A stretch of DNA of 64,000 nucleotides from Selaginella tamariscina (Eukaryota; Streptophyta; Lycopodiopsida; Selaginellales; Selaginellaceae): contig PUQB01000575.1 in NCBI GenBank assembly GCA_003024785.1, positions 1 to 64,000 of the forward strand, given 5' to 3'. Below, piece after piece: positions 1 to 12,308 of the stretch. The position numbers were made by a program, and so were the translations under genes. Under the pieces are notes generated by a model, which saw nothing but the letters and a program-made list of their open reading frames with translations, ran no database searches and was not told the DNA's origin. Each line of letters begins with the position of its first letter. Positions within the stretch are counted from its first letter, which is position 1.

Positions 1-603
1 CTATCTTATTTCGATTGACCCTTAATACAGGTTTTTGGTGGTGACCACTATTATGTTTAGTGCGTAATAGTTTCTATGTTCAACAAAAGCCATTTATCGT
101 AAGCCATTTTGATTGAGCCATGTTGAGAAGCAAGAGTTAGGAATATGGCTTCATACAATCAAGCAAGTCTCCATTGGTGCACGATATTGCTTGTCATGAA
201 AAAAAATGGCACCATGAGGATGTGCATAGATTACAGAGCTCTCAACAAGCAAACATTGAAGGAGATGCCCATGCCACGTGTGGATACTATCATGGTCATC
301 TCGGTAGAGCAAGAGTGTTCACCAAGATAGATTTGCGCAGTGGGTATCATCAGATTGCTGTGAAGGAGGCAGATATCTACAAAACTACTTTCAACACTAG
401 CTTTGGGCATTTTGAGTTCATTGTTATGTCATTTGGCTTAACAAATGCCCCATCCACATTCACTGGTTGATGACTGAGGTTTTGGACTACTTGCATAACT
501 TTGTGGAGATCTTCCTCGACGATATTCTTATTTAAAGTAAGAATATGAAGGAGTATGTGGAGCATTTGCGAAAGTTCTTCAGTTGCTGCAAGAGAACAAG
601 CTC
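1..603 (+). mobile_element. Tail of a preceding tandem unit: end of solo X LTR plus Y-family Ty3 reverse transcriptase fragment
   Basis: Bases 1-85 are the end of an X-family LTR (ending CAACA). From 86 the plus strand carries Ty3-type reverse transcriptase sequence with recognisable pieces such as [32 protein letters not shown] and [20 protein letters not shown]. The same stretch recurs at 16297-16911, 32561-33175 and 62758-63357. Sequence similarity to a normal element stops at about 603, where reverse-oriented gag sequence begins. It is a broken fossil. It shows that the tandem array extends to the left of the window. Confidence 0.85.
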
Positions 604-3244
604 ATTAGGTATAGGGTTTTGCTTTTCTTCTTGTTGAATTTGATCCGTCACTCTTTGTACCATAGCTTTCTCTTTTTCCCAGTTTTTGCGTATTGGCTCT
701 TCTTTGTTTGGTTTTACCCTGTACTCGTTTAGCCCGTGTTACTGCGTATTTCCCATTGAGGGTAATTCGTATCTTCTTCCCATTTGCATTCGTGATTTTG
801 CTCTTCATGGTCATTCTCTTGATCATTTTGGTGGACTTCAATCCTCCATGTTGCTGTTCTATGGTGGTGCTCAGTGTTAAATTCGCATTGTGGACACTTG
901 GTGAATAATGTCCTAGCTCTCCACACGTGTAGCATTGAACATTGTTGAGTCTATTGCATTCGGTGGAGTAGTGTCCTTTCTCTCTGTATCTAAAACATGT
1001 TACATTTGGATTTGGACCACGTAATGCTGGTGGATGCGGTATTGGTGCAATAAAGGGAGTCCGGCTTGTGTTGGGGCTGGTAATAGAGATTCTCCCCCTT
1101 ACAGTATCTCCGTATTATTGCTTTGTCGATAAAATGCCCCAGATTCATGGGGAAATTCCTTCCATTGCCATTTCTTTGTTCCTCGTTATATGGTCTTTGT
1201 GGATAGTCGTATGGGTTGGCATTCCGAGATTGTGGATAGTCATATGGGTTCGCATTCCTGGTGCTGTCCCATCTGGGTTGGTGGTGGGTATCCTTCAGTG
1301 CGTCCAATCATTGGTTGAGGTTTATATCCCGTGCTTCACATTGCCTTGCTTCATGACCTATTCCTCACACATCTGACACTTGGGTACTTTGCATTCAAAG
1401 CATTATGTCCTTCATTCTTGCATGTTGTACAAAATATTGCTTTGGATTTTGCCTGTACTTCCTGTATTGCCTTCTGTTCTCGCTCATCATCTATGTATCT
1501 TGTATCAGTTCATTTGCTGCCTCTGATGCTCTCATTCTCTTCCTGTATTGCCTTCTTGTTCTCGTTCATCATTATGTATCTGGGGGTATCAGTATTTCAA
1601 TTTGCTCAGCCTCTTTGATTGCATCTCTTAAGTCATGTGGTTTTATCAGTCGTACTTGAAGCTGTAAGTTGTCCATAGTCGTTGATATACCATTTCCTTG
1701 CCAATTTGTCACTGACATCTCCTACCTCGCAGCGATTGTATATCCTCCGAAATTGCGTGTGTAGTCTTCCATCGCCTCTGTAGGACCTTGCCGTATTTCT
1801 TGTAACTGAACTGTGGGTCTCGTTTACGATACTTGCATACATAGTAATTCCTGAACAGTGCCAGTAATGTATCGTACTTGTAAATTGTGATGGCATTTTC
1901 ATAATACCAATCACTAGCATCTCCCTTCAGTGTAAATGGAAATATTTGGCTTCTCATTTTCATCCTTGATTTCATTACTTCACACGCCTTCTCAAATTGC
2001 TGGATATGATGATTCGTATCCTCATTCTCTAAACCTGAAAAGGTAGATGGTATGACCTTTCATGTAATTGTTAGTGTTCCATCTTCTCAGGTGTTTCAAT
2101 TGTCAACAGATCCCAGTATTCTTGCGTCGGTACGTGTTTCCCGTTATATAGTTTTCTTGCTGGTTGTCTTCTTCCTCCGTAACTTTCATCATACTTTGTC
2201 TGTTGTTTTTTTCTCTTTGTGCTTTAGATTGCTCCTTCCTTCTCTATTCTTCACGTTCCTCCAACCTTTTCCGGGTCTCTATTACTGCTTGTCGTCATAA
2301 GTATCGCTCCTCGTGTTGTCTTTGCTGTCTTGCCTTATCTCTTCATATTGTTGACGTTCTGCAAGAATACGTCGGTAATCATCCATTCACTTACTACTAA
2401 TGCAGCAGATCCATTCTCATGCTGTCTTTGTTGAGCGTTCTTCGTCTCTGCGATAGTTGTCCAATTGTATTAAGTATTCGCTTCTTGAGCTATGGAAAGC
2501 CTCAAATTTCTTCTTCCGCGTAATTTCTCTTCAAACTCCAACACTTCTTTGGGTATCAGTCTACCCATCTTGGTACATTCTATAGACACATTGTTAGTTA
2601 CCTGTTAATACAACCATCCCTTTGTGGTCACCATATGTTAAACATAGAAAAATCCTACAGACTAAGTAGTGGAAGTGGTCGCCACCGACAAACCTGTATT
2701 AAGGGTCTATCGGAATAAGGAAGAACAAATAGAGTACATATCAAACTTCAGAATGTCGGGAAAGGGTAAGGATGGCAAGGTATGTAACAGGCAGCAGTAC
2801 TGCGGATCCCATCACAGTACTGAGAAAAGAATAGTATACATCAAAGCAGAAAGATGAGCAAGAGATAATCGTATTGAGAGTGAAAGAAAACTTATATTAC
2901 GTCTGCACATGGAACATATACAAAATTACAGTATACTTGGGATCTTGTTCTAGTCCTAATCTGGTCTATTTATACCCGTACTAGCAGTTATAGTAACTAC
3001 CTCTTAGCTTTATCCATTCAGTTACTGTAACTCCTTCTTATCCTTATTGGGTATGCCGTACTCCACTTCAAACATCTATTGCAGTATGACTCATTGTATT
3101 ACGATAGTGTCTCGTACTCCAATATTTTCTTTTGACTTTCGTTTTTCCACAATATATACTTTTTTTTGGTGTTTTTCCCATTATATTTGCCCATGAAATA
3201 AACACAACTAGGAACCTTCTGGATGTCTAACTACGATTCTAACA
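604..3244 (-). mobile_element. X-family Ty3 retroelement fossil, 5' LTR and gag (unit 1)
   Basis: On the minus strand a 5' LTR (2636-3244) is followed by a primer-site-like TGG start (2617-2633) and then gag-like sequence down to the joint at 604. Gag hallmarks on the minus strand are a Retrotrans_gag-like stretch (FPFTLKGDASDWYYENAIT, LARKWYIN) and CCHC zinc knuckles (MCGGIGHEARQC and, nearer 900-950, a second C-x2-C-x4-H-x4-C). No protease, polymerase or 3' LTR follows because the copy is cut at the array joint. It is broken in many places. Confidence 0.8.
2636..3244 (-). repeat. X-family LTR (unit 1, minus orientation)
   Basis: About 609 bp, TG...CA on either strand, with TGTTA/TAACA inverted ends. 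The same family is present in plus orientation as the solo LTR at 12001-16381. An A/T-rich promoter-like stretch and the GGTCTATTTATACCCG segment near 2963-2980 resemble a TATA region, read on the minus strand as CGGGTATAAATAGACC. Confidence 0.8.
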
Positions 3245-3894
3245 ATACTACACGTTAAATTGTCATGTTGGATAAATATCCTTGTGACAAAGCATAAGAT
3301 GGATTATAATTCCATTGTCATTTAAATATTTATGTTTAAGGGAGTGTTTAAGCTAATTCCATATTTTAATATTTTGTGAGAGGATGGAAAAGATTTTTAC
3401 ACCATGTTGTTGTTTTGTCTTAAAACTAATGTATGTAGCTCAGTTAAATTAAATTCTACACAAATATGTAGTTGTTCTATAGTCACTAAAACTCAATGTT
3501 AGTGTTGCTCATTTTGCCAATATTATCATGTTAAATTAAAATTTCCTACCACCATGGGAGCCATATGTAGAACTCTAATTCTCCTATAGTCACTAAAGTT
3601 CCTCTTTAAGACTGTTAGGTGTGCTCATCCCACAAAGTTCCTCTGCGTCTTGATAATCTTTTGGGCCATTGGCATTTGGTTCAACTACACTCACATGATT
3701 GCCTTTGAAATCGAAGGACTAGGAGTCCTCACCTTCATCAGTCGAGCTTTGATTTTGCTGATCGTCACCTACATTATCATTGCATCCACCACTTATGCGA
3801 TAAGCTATGGCACATCCTACATTGCAAAGCTCGCCTTAGCCGACTTGTTGAGTGTTTCCTACTGCATATGTGAGAAGGCATGCACCAGCTAAAA

Positions 3895-4255
3895 TTCAAC
3901 CCCAATTGACACTTCACCTATCGGAAAGGCTTCCGACGCTTGCCACACTTTATGCACATCACTGCCTGCATGTACTTTATTGCAATTTCTTCTACCTCTG
4001 ACTCATAACACTGACTTGCCACTCCACCTGCTTGATGCATAAGGTAACTCCACACACATACTACCTCTGCTTCTTTGATGGTGGTGTCTTCGCAATCTTG
4101 CTTGTACTCTCATGTTGCTTACCACTGGATCCTTCAAGAGCCAAGTTCTCTTTTGGTTTTCCTATGGTGTATGTGCTTTCTGCAATTTACTAGCATACTC
4201 TGCCTTGTCTACTTCTTTTTCAAAATACATTACATGGTTCACCAATGGCTATATT
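3895..4255 (-). pseudogene. Possible decayed host exons with a CW-like Cys pattern (unit 1)
   Basis: On the minus strand, short coding-like stretches include KPKENLALEGSSGK followed by STSKIAKTPPSKKQR and a GT donor-like site. Further on come EVEEIAIKYMQAVMCIKCGK and, in another frame, SWCMPSHICSRKH. The order C-x2-C-GKRRKP...W-C-x5-C is loosely like a CW zinc finger, which in other proteins reads methylated histone H3. Frames do not agree and stops intervene in all three units (counterparts near 20095-20460 and 36370-36740). No function is claimed. Confidence 0.25.
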
Positions 4256-4323
4256 AGAGGAAAGATGAAACTTAAAAAGAGTTCACAAGAAAATTAAATA
4301 GGAACTCAACTTCCTTCTTTAGG

Positions 4324-4518
4324 TTAGCAATCGCAAACCAAGCTTGCTATTATATTGGTGCCCTTCCTTTAAATATATATCTAAATTTTCTTATCAATTC
4401 CAAGCTTAGCTTTCTCTAACAGTAACTGGAAAAGTTTCACGATGACTTGCTCATCAATGAACATATTCTTTCCTTTTGCGTATGCTATAAGATCATCATT
4501 ATCCTCTTCTAGCCTTTT
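4324..4518 (-). other. Short conserved minus-strand coding-like exon (best in units 2 and 3)
   Basis: The minus strand reads RLEEDNDDLIAYAKGKNMF followed by about 45 more codons rich in Leu, Lys and Glu, ending at a TAA at 4324-4326. Units 2 and 3 (about 20524-20720 and 36815-37010) keep the frame throughout, while unit 1 has a one-base change inside it. I do not recognise a family. It could be a last exon of a host gene lying in the same direction as the PEHE gene, or a relic. Confidence 0.3.
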
Positions 4519-5395
4519 AAAATTGTATGTTTTATTTTATATATTCTGAGCCAACACCAAGGACATGAGCAATCTAAGCAATTTGGAACATAATATTCTA
4601 TATTAATATTATTAACAATATGAAATCTTACTTTCTTTTTATTTAACTCACGCCTGTGGTGCTATCTTTGAAGCTATTTTGACATCGGGTTGGGTAGTTC
4701 ATGAAACTTACACCCTCACGCTTGCAAATTAATGGTAATCGAAAACAATTATATCCAAATGATACATATTCTATTGTGAAATGAAGTTCAATTATAGATA
4801 AATAAACTTGATAATAATTATTAACGTTGAAATATACTATGAATCATCGTAGCAGTGAAGATGCAGAATTTGTTCTTATCTAATAGCTGTTGGTGAATCC
4901 CGAACTTCTTTGATTTCTAATGCCTAGGGCCAAAGAAGTTCTAATGCCTAGGGCTCATGAAAATCCATATATGTCATATAAATGGCACATATTTAAAAAT
5001 GAAATTGATTCTAACCTCCATGATATCAAATGATTTAATAATATAAGGAAATGATGTATAAGAGACTACGAAATGTGTACATGTTATGAGCTCAATTGAA
5101 ACTTAACTTTCCTACATCTTTAGCAAGTCTGTTTGCAACTGCAGATTTAACACATATGGCAACATTTATGATCATTTACAACTTAAATATAAAATCTAAT
5201 GTCAAGAATTTAACACTAGAAATAGGGCCTTTATTAATCAAACAAACTCACATTAGAAATCCTTGGAAAAGCCACTCAAATCTTAATAACAGCCTTAAGC
5301 TTTCCATCCTTGGACCTGCATTTATCCTTATGTAAGTTATGGATATAAAATTTTGATGTTAGTTTGATTAAGGACATGAGAAAGTAATACTAGTA

Positions 5396-7018
5396 TTAAG
5401 TATTATCATACGTGCTAATCTTAGATCTCGTGTTCAACCTAGCATGTTTATTAGTTTTCTCATTGTTGGACAGTGGCATGTGCAGATTTATCTCCTCCAT
5501 CTCTAAAGGTTGATGCCTCTTCTTGTAAGCCTCATCATCAGTGTCCTGGAAGACTATTCAGGAAATGTATATGCATAGACCTATAAATTGTTCATTCAAA
5601 TTTATTTATCTAGCAAACCCATGAATAGAATGAATGAAAGCCTCATGTGGATAGTACACACATATGTATGTATGCAGATGTACAAATACCATAACACGCA
5701 TAGGTAATGTACTTTATATAATTCTAAAAGTTAAATTAAACTAATAACCTCATCACTTGAGTGCTCCTCCTCATCCAAATCCAGAGGTTCCACCAGCCTC
5801 CACTGAGGTATGTCAATATTAATTTGTTTAACATACTCCACACGCTGTGCACGAACGCTCTCAGGCAACAAATTTGTCGATATCATAGTCTAATGCCCGT
5901 CTCCGTGTAGCTCGATCTCATATAAATCAAATTATGTTTATACTTTAATTCTATGTTTGTTCTTATTATTAATTTAAATATATTATTGTTAATCAATTAC
6001 ATTTATGCAAATATTATTTCTTCAATATCAATTATTCTGTATCAGCTTACCTTTTGGGACATGAGGTACAGCGGGAGGACGAGTTGCACTACCTGTTACA
6101 TAGAAGCATTGAATAGTGTTCTCATATATACATATGAGGTTCTTATAACATCATGACTTAAAATAAGAAGATAAACGTAACTTAACATAATATCTAAGAC
6201 TAGACCTATACATCTACATGATATGTGTATATATATGTGCATGCATATATATATCCATTTAGAATACACATATATATTTACCCCGTTGGCTAGCTGCAAC
6301 CGTTTATGGACCTTGGTAGCCCTATCTTCTAGCGGTTCAACCATAAGTGCATGCTTCTTTGGAGAATCGTCCTCCTCCTCCACATTTACTTGCTCCGATT
6401 TACCCACTGCTGTCACTACACATGATACAATTTAGTAAATGGTACAAAGTGTAAACCAAATACATAAGAACATATATATGTATTCATAGATATAGGTCAT
6501 ATCTACCCACACACAACAAACTTTCGTTGGGTATGGATGCCACAAATAGATACATGATCTTTAGTATCACTTTTTACACTAATTGTTTTTATCATTCTAA
6601 GTTAATAGTATTTAGTCTTACCAGCTGCTTTCACAAAGTCCTTGTCATTCTCGGCAGCACCATCTTTGCTCTCCTCCATGTCTATATAGTTTTCAGAATG
6701 TTTTGAGTATGCAGCCTTTGCTTCCTCCACGACTCCATGTTCCTCTCGATCCTTCACAAACTGTTTATACTTCTTGGTAGTTACGACGAATTTCTTCTTT
6801 AAACACGCTTTACGCAAGCACCGAAACCTGGGCTGGGTATCCTTTTTATTGTTGTAACAGTCAAATGCGGTGTCTCTTGAGCCACAATTGGGGCACATAT
6901 ATACTCCATTAGGCAGTTCGTGTGCAGCCCAACGATGCTCCAAATGGTTCTCAACTATATATGGCCAACGATGTGGACATTCTTTAGGTCTTGGCTTTGG
7001 CCCTGGTTTTCTCGCCAT
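5396..7018 (-). pseudogene. Dof-like zinc finger + PEHE-domain gene, unit 1 copy
   Basis: Same five-exon layout: 6622-7018, 6282-6415, 6051-6092, 5749-5916, 5396-5545. The zinc-finger exon is intact (132 codons from MARKPGPK). Relative to unit 2 this copy has only one PLEDRATKVHK repeat, is one base short near the end of exon 2 (6284), has one residue less in exon 3, and is two bases short in exon 4 (near 5864). As written, the frame into the PEHE part is therefore disturbed. These may be true lesions or sequencing errors. Splice sites are conserved. Confidence 0.55.
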
Positions 7019-7779
7019 TGAATACTCTGTAGTTAATAGATGAAACTTGGTTAATAAGATGCATAAGTAATACAATTAGTAAATATTTAAAATATGAATG
7101 CAATCTAGTGATGATCTTACTGTTGAGTTTTATTATTTAAATACTAACAAGAATATGAATGTATATATATACTCGTTTATATGTGTTTATATAGAAGGAG
7201 ATTACGTGCTTGAGAACAAGATGACAGTCAGTAGGTGTTTATCTAGATTATCCAAGCACATTCAATATCAACCAATTTAATCTGGGTAACAAAATCAATC
7301 ATCAAAATATACACCCCCAATTAATATGATCACTATTTTCAATATCAATATGGATTAAGAAAAATACAGACCCACAACTCATGCACAATTGATCTAGATT
7401 ATTATTTTTAATGTCAGTATATTCTAAATTACTAATTCAATAAAAAATGAAGTGTACAGATGATTGAGTATAGCATTAAATTAATTTAAAAAATATTTAT
7501 GAACGCACCTTTTTATTTGCTCTCGAGCAATAGTCAATCCTAGGGTAACATGTTAATCCTAGGGTATGCAATCCACGTGCCAACGTGGAATCCACACGCC
7601 AACGTGGATTAACACGTTATCACGTTAATAATGTCATAATAATCTTATCATGTTTTATTAATGTTAGTGCTACATTTTTGTGCTAATAATGTATTTCCAT
7701 TCTTTTATGGAATCACCCCTCTCCTTGAGAAGTCCTCTGTCCTACGGTGTGTTCTTGTTTAGGTTGCGAGAGCATATAG
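7019..7779. other. AT-rich spacer upstream of the PEHE gene (also 23277-24035 and 39552-40306)
   Basis: No gene is seen. It should contain the PEHE gene's promoter, but I cannot point to a convincing TATA element. At about 7545-7640 there is a cluster of short direct and inverted repeats (two CAATCCTAGGGTA-like words, and several CAACGTGGA/TCCACACG words), which may mark the edge of the neighbouring retroelement. Confidence 0.5.
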
Positions 7780-10700
7780 TCAGCATATTCTAGCATAATA
7801 TGAAGAATATTGGTCAATCCTAGTCCTAAGTTCGTGAGTTTGCCATTCTTTGTTTGCTATGACCTGGCTGTGGTTGTGCTGGTGTTGGTCCAAGAGCCTC
7901 TGGAGGGCATCGTACTCACCCTGTAACCAATCGATTTTTGTTGCTAACTTGTCCCATAGTTCCCCGGCGTCCTTCCTTCTCTTTATAGCTACCTTACATA
8001 GTAGGGCTCCTTGGCAAAGCAGTTCTATAGCTTCCTTGGCTTCCTCTCGTGGGGCTTGTCGTCGTTCTATGATTTCAGTTATTATGGCATCATGTTCCTT
8101 TGCCACGGCTGGGAGATCGAGGTCGTTATACACTACCATTGCTTCCTTTAGTTGGTTGAAGGCCTCTGCGATCTTGAGGTGAGCCGATGAGTCCCACCGA
8201 CTGTCCACATGGAGATGTTGGTAGGTATCCTTTGACTCTTTTTCATACTCGCCTCCATTTCCTCCTTGTTTGGCCCAGTAGGTCGTCTAGGTACCTCTGA
8301 TGGGAATTCCAGTGGTAACAGGGGTCCCACTGTCAAAGGTACCGCTCATATGGGCTTTGTCATCCAGTGCCTGGGTGGTGCCATGACTTGTTCTGCTCCA
8401 CTCCCCCTCCCATGTCTAGAGTTGTGCTGGTATCGAAGTCATAGTTCGGCCAATCACACCAACAATCATGATAACGATATGGCCGGCCGTGGAAAGCTCC
8501 CTCTCGGACACGGTTTGATCTTCGTATATTCCACTGGTTAGAGTCAGAACCAAGTACTGCTTGAGGCAATCTGCCTAGTTCACTGTGACTCCTTCCCAGG
8601 CTTTATAGAGGCCGTTTGCCAACTGCCTAGTGATTTGTCTCCTCGTACTTCCGTGAACAAGAAGGCTACTAGTGCTACAAATTCAGCTTCCTCTCTCTCT
8701 TGTATGCCCCATAACGCCCCGTTCCCCGTGGTGGTGGACCTCTAGGCTCCATTTCTGATAATTTTCCTACTGTGGGGCTGTCCTCCGGTAGTCAAATACT
8801 GTCGCTAGCTTGTCGAACATTATGGGAGGTTGTGCTTCCTCCTAAGCCAAACCGGATCCCTCTCCACCCGGTCTGGCTAATCACCAAGTCTGCAGACTAG
8901 ATGAACTGCCTAGCTTTCTGGTGAATCCCAGCTTTTCCACTTCTCCCTATGGAAGGTTAAAGAATTCGTCCAGGCACAACTCTCTCCTGACCCACCGAAC
9001 GTCGGGTCGGACGATCAACTCTTTGAACTTGAAATACCTGGGTGACACGAGTTTTGTTGTCCTCTCCCCTCCTTCGATGGACATGCGAACCTCATGGATG
9101 ACTACTGGCCTATTCCGCTTCGTCCAATTTGTCGTCATAGTATTACATTGTATATCTCCTTCCCGGGTACTGCCAACATGGTGGTCCTCATGACGTCCTC
9201 TAAGGTGATTGGTGTGACTATCTTTGCGCCTAGATACGCAATGTTGGCGCCGCCCGACCATCATTGCCTTTGTAGTATGTGCCTCACGCATGCGGTCCAT
9301 CCTCATGGACCATGTGACCCTGTGATCTGTCCACACGTGTATCTAGAAGTCGTCCTCCCAGCCGCACCGTCCTTCCTGCTGCACTTCCTTGGGGTTTCCC
9401 TGCCACAGTGGCTACTTTTTCCTAGGGTGTCTTGGTCCGAACTCCTTCTGGGTGGATATTCAGCCCAACGTGGTTACTATTGGCTTTGTCATAGTGCATG
9501 TCTGTCATTGCCGCTTGTTGTGACCCTGATAATGTCAGGTGAAGCCCACCCTGGTCTTAGCTGTAGGGCCTTTTCAGTTTGCCCCTCCCCACCGGGGCCT
9601 CCCGTCACAAGTCCCCCGTGTTCCACCCCTAGGACTTTGTGCCTCACTTCTATCAGGGAGTGTCCCCACCAGAGCTTACCCTCCCTCACTTCCATAGCTG
9701 ATCTCCGATTAGCTGTGGCTGTGGGTATATTCAGTTGAAGCCAGGGCTGGAATGGGGTTGTCAGTCGAGTCTACTATTAAGCTTAAATCGAGCCCACTTA
9801 GATGGCGTTGTCGTTTGGCTGTGGTGTGTCCATGTGGCTCCTCTGAAGTTGCAAAGGCAGTTGGTGAACCAGTCCTTATGCTCTTGTCCTGGGTTCATAC
9901 TGTTTTGGGCTTCGGCGCTCCGCTTGCGACCCTTGGTCTGCCAATGCAGTACCTACCCTAGTGGGAGTGCTCCTACCCTATGTGGCTCGAGCTTGATGGG
10001 TGTGTGCAAGGGACAGCTATTTCATTGTCGTCCAATCCTTCATGCCTACCTAGTGTCTTAGTGCTCTGAATCGTTGCACAATGCCCGGACTTGCCTTGCG
10101 GCCATAGACCTTAGTCCCCTCCTAATGTGAAATCTTATTTGCTGGTGCTCCCAGTCATGATGTACCTTTGTGCCCCTAAGCCAGAGGTGACCAAGAAGCA
10201 GATCAAATCCCTATCGAGGACGACAACATTTACCCAAAATTTGACCTTTTGGTTCTTGATTTCTATTGCCCTTAGGATACCCTTGGGTGTTACCTTGGCT
10301 TGATTTGCCATTTGTACATGGAAGAGAGTCAACTTCGGGGTTGGTATATTCAGCTCACGATGAAGTTTTGTTGACATGATGTTCACTGCTAACACACCAT
10401 CTATAATCACATCGTCAATTGTGCGGCCTGCCATCCGAACCAAAATGGTTAGCACATAATCCACAAAGTCTACTGTGGTTGCGGTGCCTCTGGGCTGAGG
10501 CCGGATGATCCTCGTGGTCGAGCCTGTATAGCGTGGCTGGAACGGGTGGCGCTTCTTGTCCTATTGAGGCCTCTCCTCTGTTGAAGGCAAGACGTTTCCA
10601 TCTTCTCACTGCTCCCCTTGATTCTATACCCTAGTCGGGCTTTGCCGGTCTTGTAGCGGTTGGTATGTCAATTTGCTATATTACCCACTGCTTCAATAGT

Positions 10701-11465
10701 GAGGGTTTTGCCACATGTTCCTTTTCATGGTGCCTTCCTATTCTCTTGGTTCTGCGCACGTGCGGTCGGCTTGTTTCATCCACTAGGGGGCCTGTGGTGT
10801 TTTGTTCATTTTTTCGTCCCAACCTAGTAGTACTACCATTACTTGATTTGCTTGCGGTGTTGGGATTAGTGTCAGTTGGTGGGGGTTTGTTTGTTCACCG
10901 CCCTTGCGGGGCTGGGCGCTTGCGCTTCCAACATGGGTTTGATTAATGATACCAGGAGCACCAATAGAGTGGGTGTGGGCCACCACAAAGCGCATGTCAT
11001 CTCCTGCGTTCTAGCCGCTTCTCCCTGTTGTCGTACCTAGGTCGGTAGGGTTGCCAGTACCAAGAGTGGAACCTATGACTCTGGTCTCCCAATCTTTACC
11101 TCCTACGAGGTTGGTTGTTCCCTTCCATCCTACGCCCATAACTCCTCTAGTTGTCTGCATACCCCTCTGTTTTCCATTCCACCGTCAATGTGGCTGCCTA
11201 TGGTAGCTTGTTGCTCAAAAGTTCGACCAATCGATAGTAATTGTCTGTGTTGTGGACCTGCAGATGTTAAATACCCAGCAGTAGTTGTCCTTGCGTGTGG
11301 TGTATCCCATTTGAGCAAGTGTTGCAGTTAAGTCTTCCTTCCATGCTGCCACTCGGTGGGTTTCCCTTCATTATGATCGCTCATGCTCCCTAGCTCCCAG
11401 CCACTCTGTCCCGTCGCTTGTTCCCCCGGCTGGTAGTTTGACAATGGTCAAACCACCATCAACCA
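7780..11465 (-). mobile_element. D-family gag-protease retroelement fossil (unit 1)
   Basis: Read on the minus strand, the right end (11.4-10.6 kb) looks gag-like, with a zinc-knuckle-like LCGGPHPLYWC near 10950-10990. It is followed by a retropepsin-like domain at 10135-10620 (TIDDVIIDGVLAVNIMSTK, VVLDRDLICFLVTSGLGA), in which the usual D-S/T-G triplet reads D-G. At the left end is an open coiled-coil-like frame at 7780-8208 (HLKIAEAFNQLKEAMVVYN), extending to about 8340 in unit 3. No reverse transcriptase or clear LTR pair was seen, so it is either a truncated or a non-autonomous element. It is broken, with many interruptions. Family assignment beyond retropepsin-bearing is uncertain. Confidence 0.6.
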
Positions 11466-12000
11466 TGGTGAGCGTCCAGTGCAAGTCCTTGTGGATAGCA
11501 GGAGTAGCAATAACTTTGTGTCAATAAAGTTAGTGGAGGACTGTATCTTGCCCGCGAAGACTGTGCCTCAATACAAGATTGAGGGCTCAGTTGTCACACA
11601 AAGTAAAAGTGCTTGTGTGGAGGAGTTACAGTTGGAGTTGGCAAAACCCAACTGGTGGAGTAGCATAAAGAATGTGCCTGAATACGAGATTGAGGGCTCA
11701 GCTATCACACAGACATGGAACGCTTGTGTGGAGGAGTTACAGCTGGAGGTTGGCAAAGTGTGGATCCTAAGATCTAGTGGAGCACCAAGCGCATGAAGCT
11801 TGAGTACGGTGAAGTGAAAGACACTTGGATTGGAACAAAACTTGAGTCTCCAAACAAGTTCTTCACTGTCACCTTGAGCAAAGCTACTGTGCGAGTTGTC
11901 CTTGAGGAGTTTGCTGATGTCTTCCCTCTCGAACCACCTCATGGCTTACCACCTACAAGAGGTGTGGAGCATGAGATTGTGTTGGATCAGGGTACAAAAG
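11466..12000 (+). mobile_element. Y-family Ty3 element, protease and pol start (unit 1, plus strand, 5' part)
   Basis: Plus-strand retropepsin-like start (QVLVDSRSSNNFVSIKLVE) followed by two 37-residue repeats (each with YxIEGS...TQ and ACVEELQLE). A pre-RT segment follows (FADVFPLEPPHGLPPTRG, EIVLDQGTK). The element is interrupted at 12000 by a solo X LTR and resumes at 16382. Counterparts are 27736-28270 and 44016-44550. It is an old, broken copy. Confidence 0.8.
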
Positions 12001-12308
12001 TGTTAGGATCGTAGTTAGACATTTAGAAGATTCCTTGTTATGTTTATTTCATGGGCAAATATAATGGGAAAAACACCAAAAACAGTATATATTATGAAAA
12101 ACCGAGAGTGGGAAGGATATATCGGAGTACGAGTCACTAACACTACCGCAATACAATGTTTAAAGTGGAGTACGGCATACTTGGATAAGGATAAGGAGTT
12201 ACAGTAACTGAATGGATAAGGCTAAGAGGTAGTTACTATAACTGCTAGTATGGGACCAAATACGAGTATAAATAGACCAAATTAGGACTAGAAAGGTATC
12301 CCAAGTAT

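Larger units (their letters stand above)
3245..5395. other. AT-rich non-retroelement spacer with short conserved coding-like stretches (unit 1; also 19501-21605 and 35779-37893)
   Basis: No complete gene is visible. The stretch lies downstream of the PEHE gene on the minus strand and holds a few short minus-strand coding-like pieces, listed separately at 3895-4255 and 4324-4518. Plus-strand open frames here, such as the hydrophobic one at 3650-3892, run opposite to these pieces and look like chance. The stretch may hold 3' exons or a decayed neighbouring gene. Confidence 0.5.

Noticed and set aside
3650-3892. Plus-strand hydrophobic 80-residue open frame, repeated in all units
   Set aside because: It lies opposite coding-like minus-strand pieces, has no family resemblance and is shortened in unit 2. 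Repetition only reflects the tandem units.
7545-7640. Cluster of short inverted and direct repeats as a separate MITE
   Set aside because: No clear terminal repeats plus target duplication could be drawn. It is more likely the edge of the D fossil or promoter DNA.
9094-9738. Plus-strand 214-residue open frame in the D fossil
   Set aside because: Composition looks like a reverse-strand shadow (Cys, Pro, Ser, Leu rich), it is shorter in units 2 and 3, and the minus strand carries the retroelement sequence.
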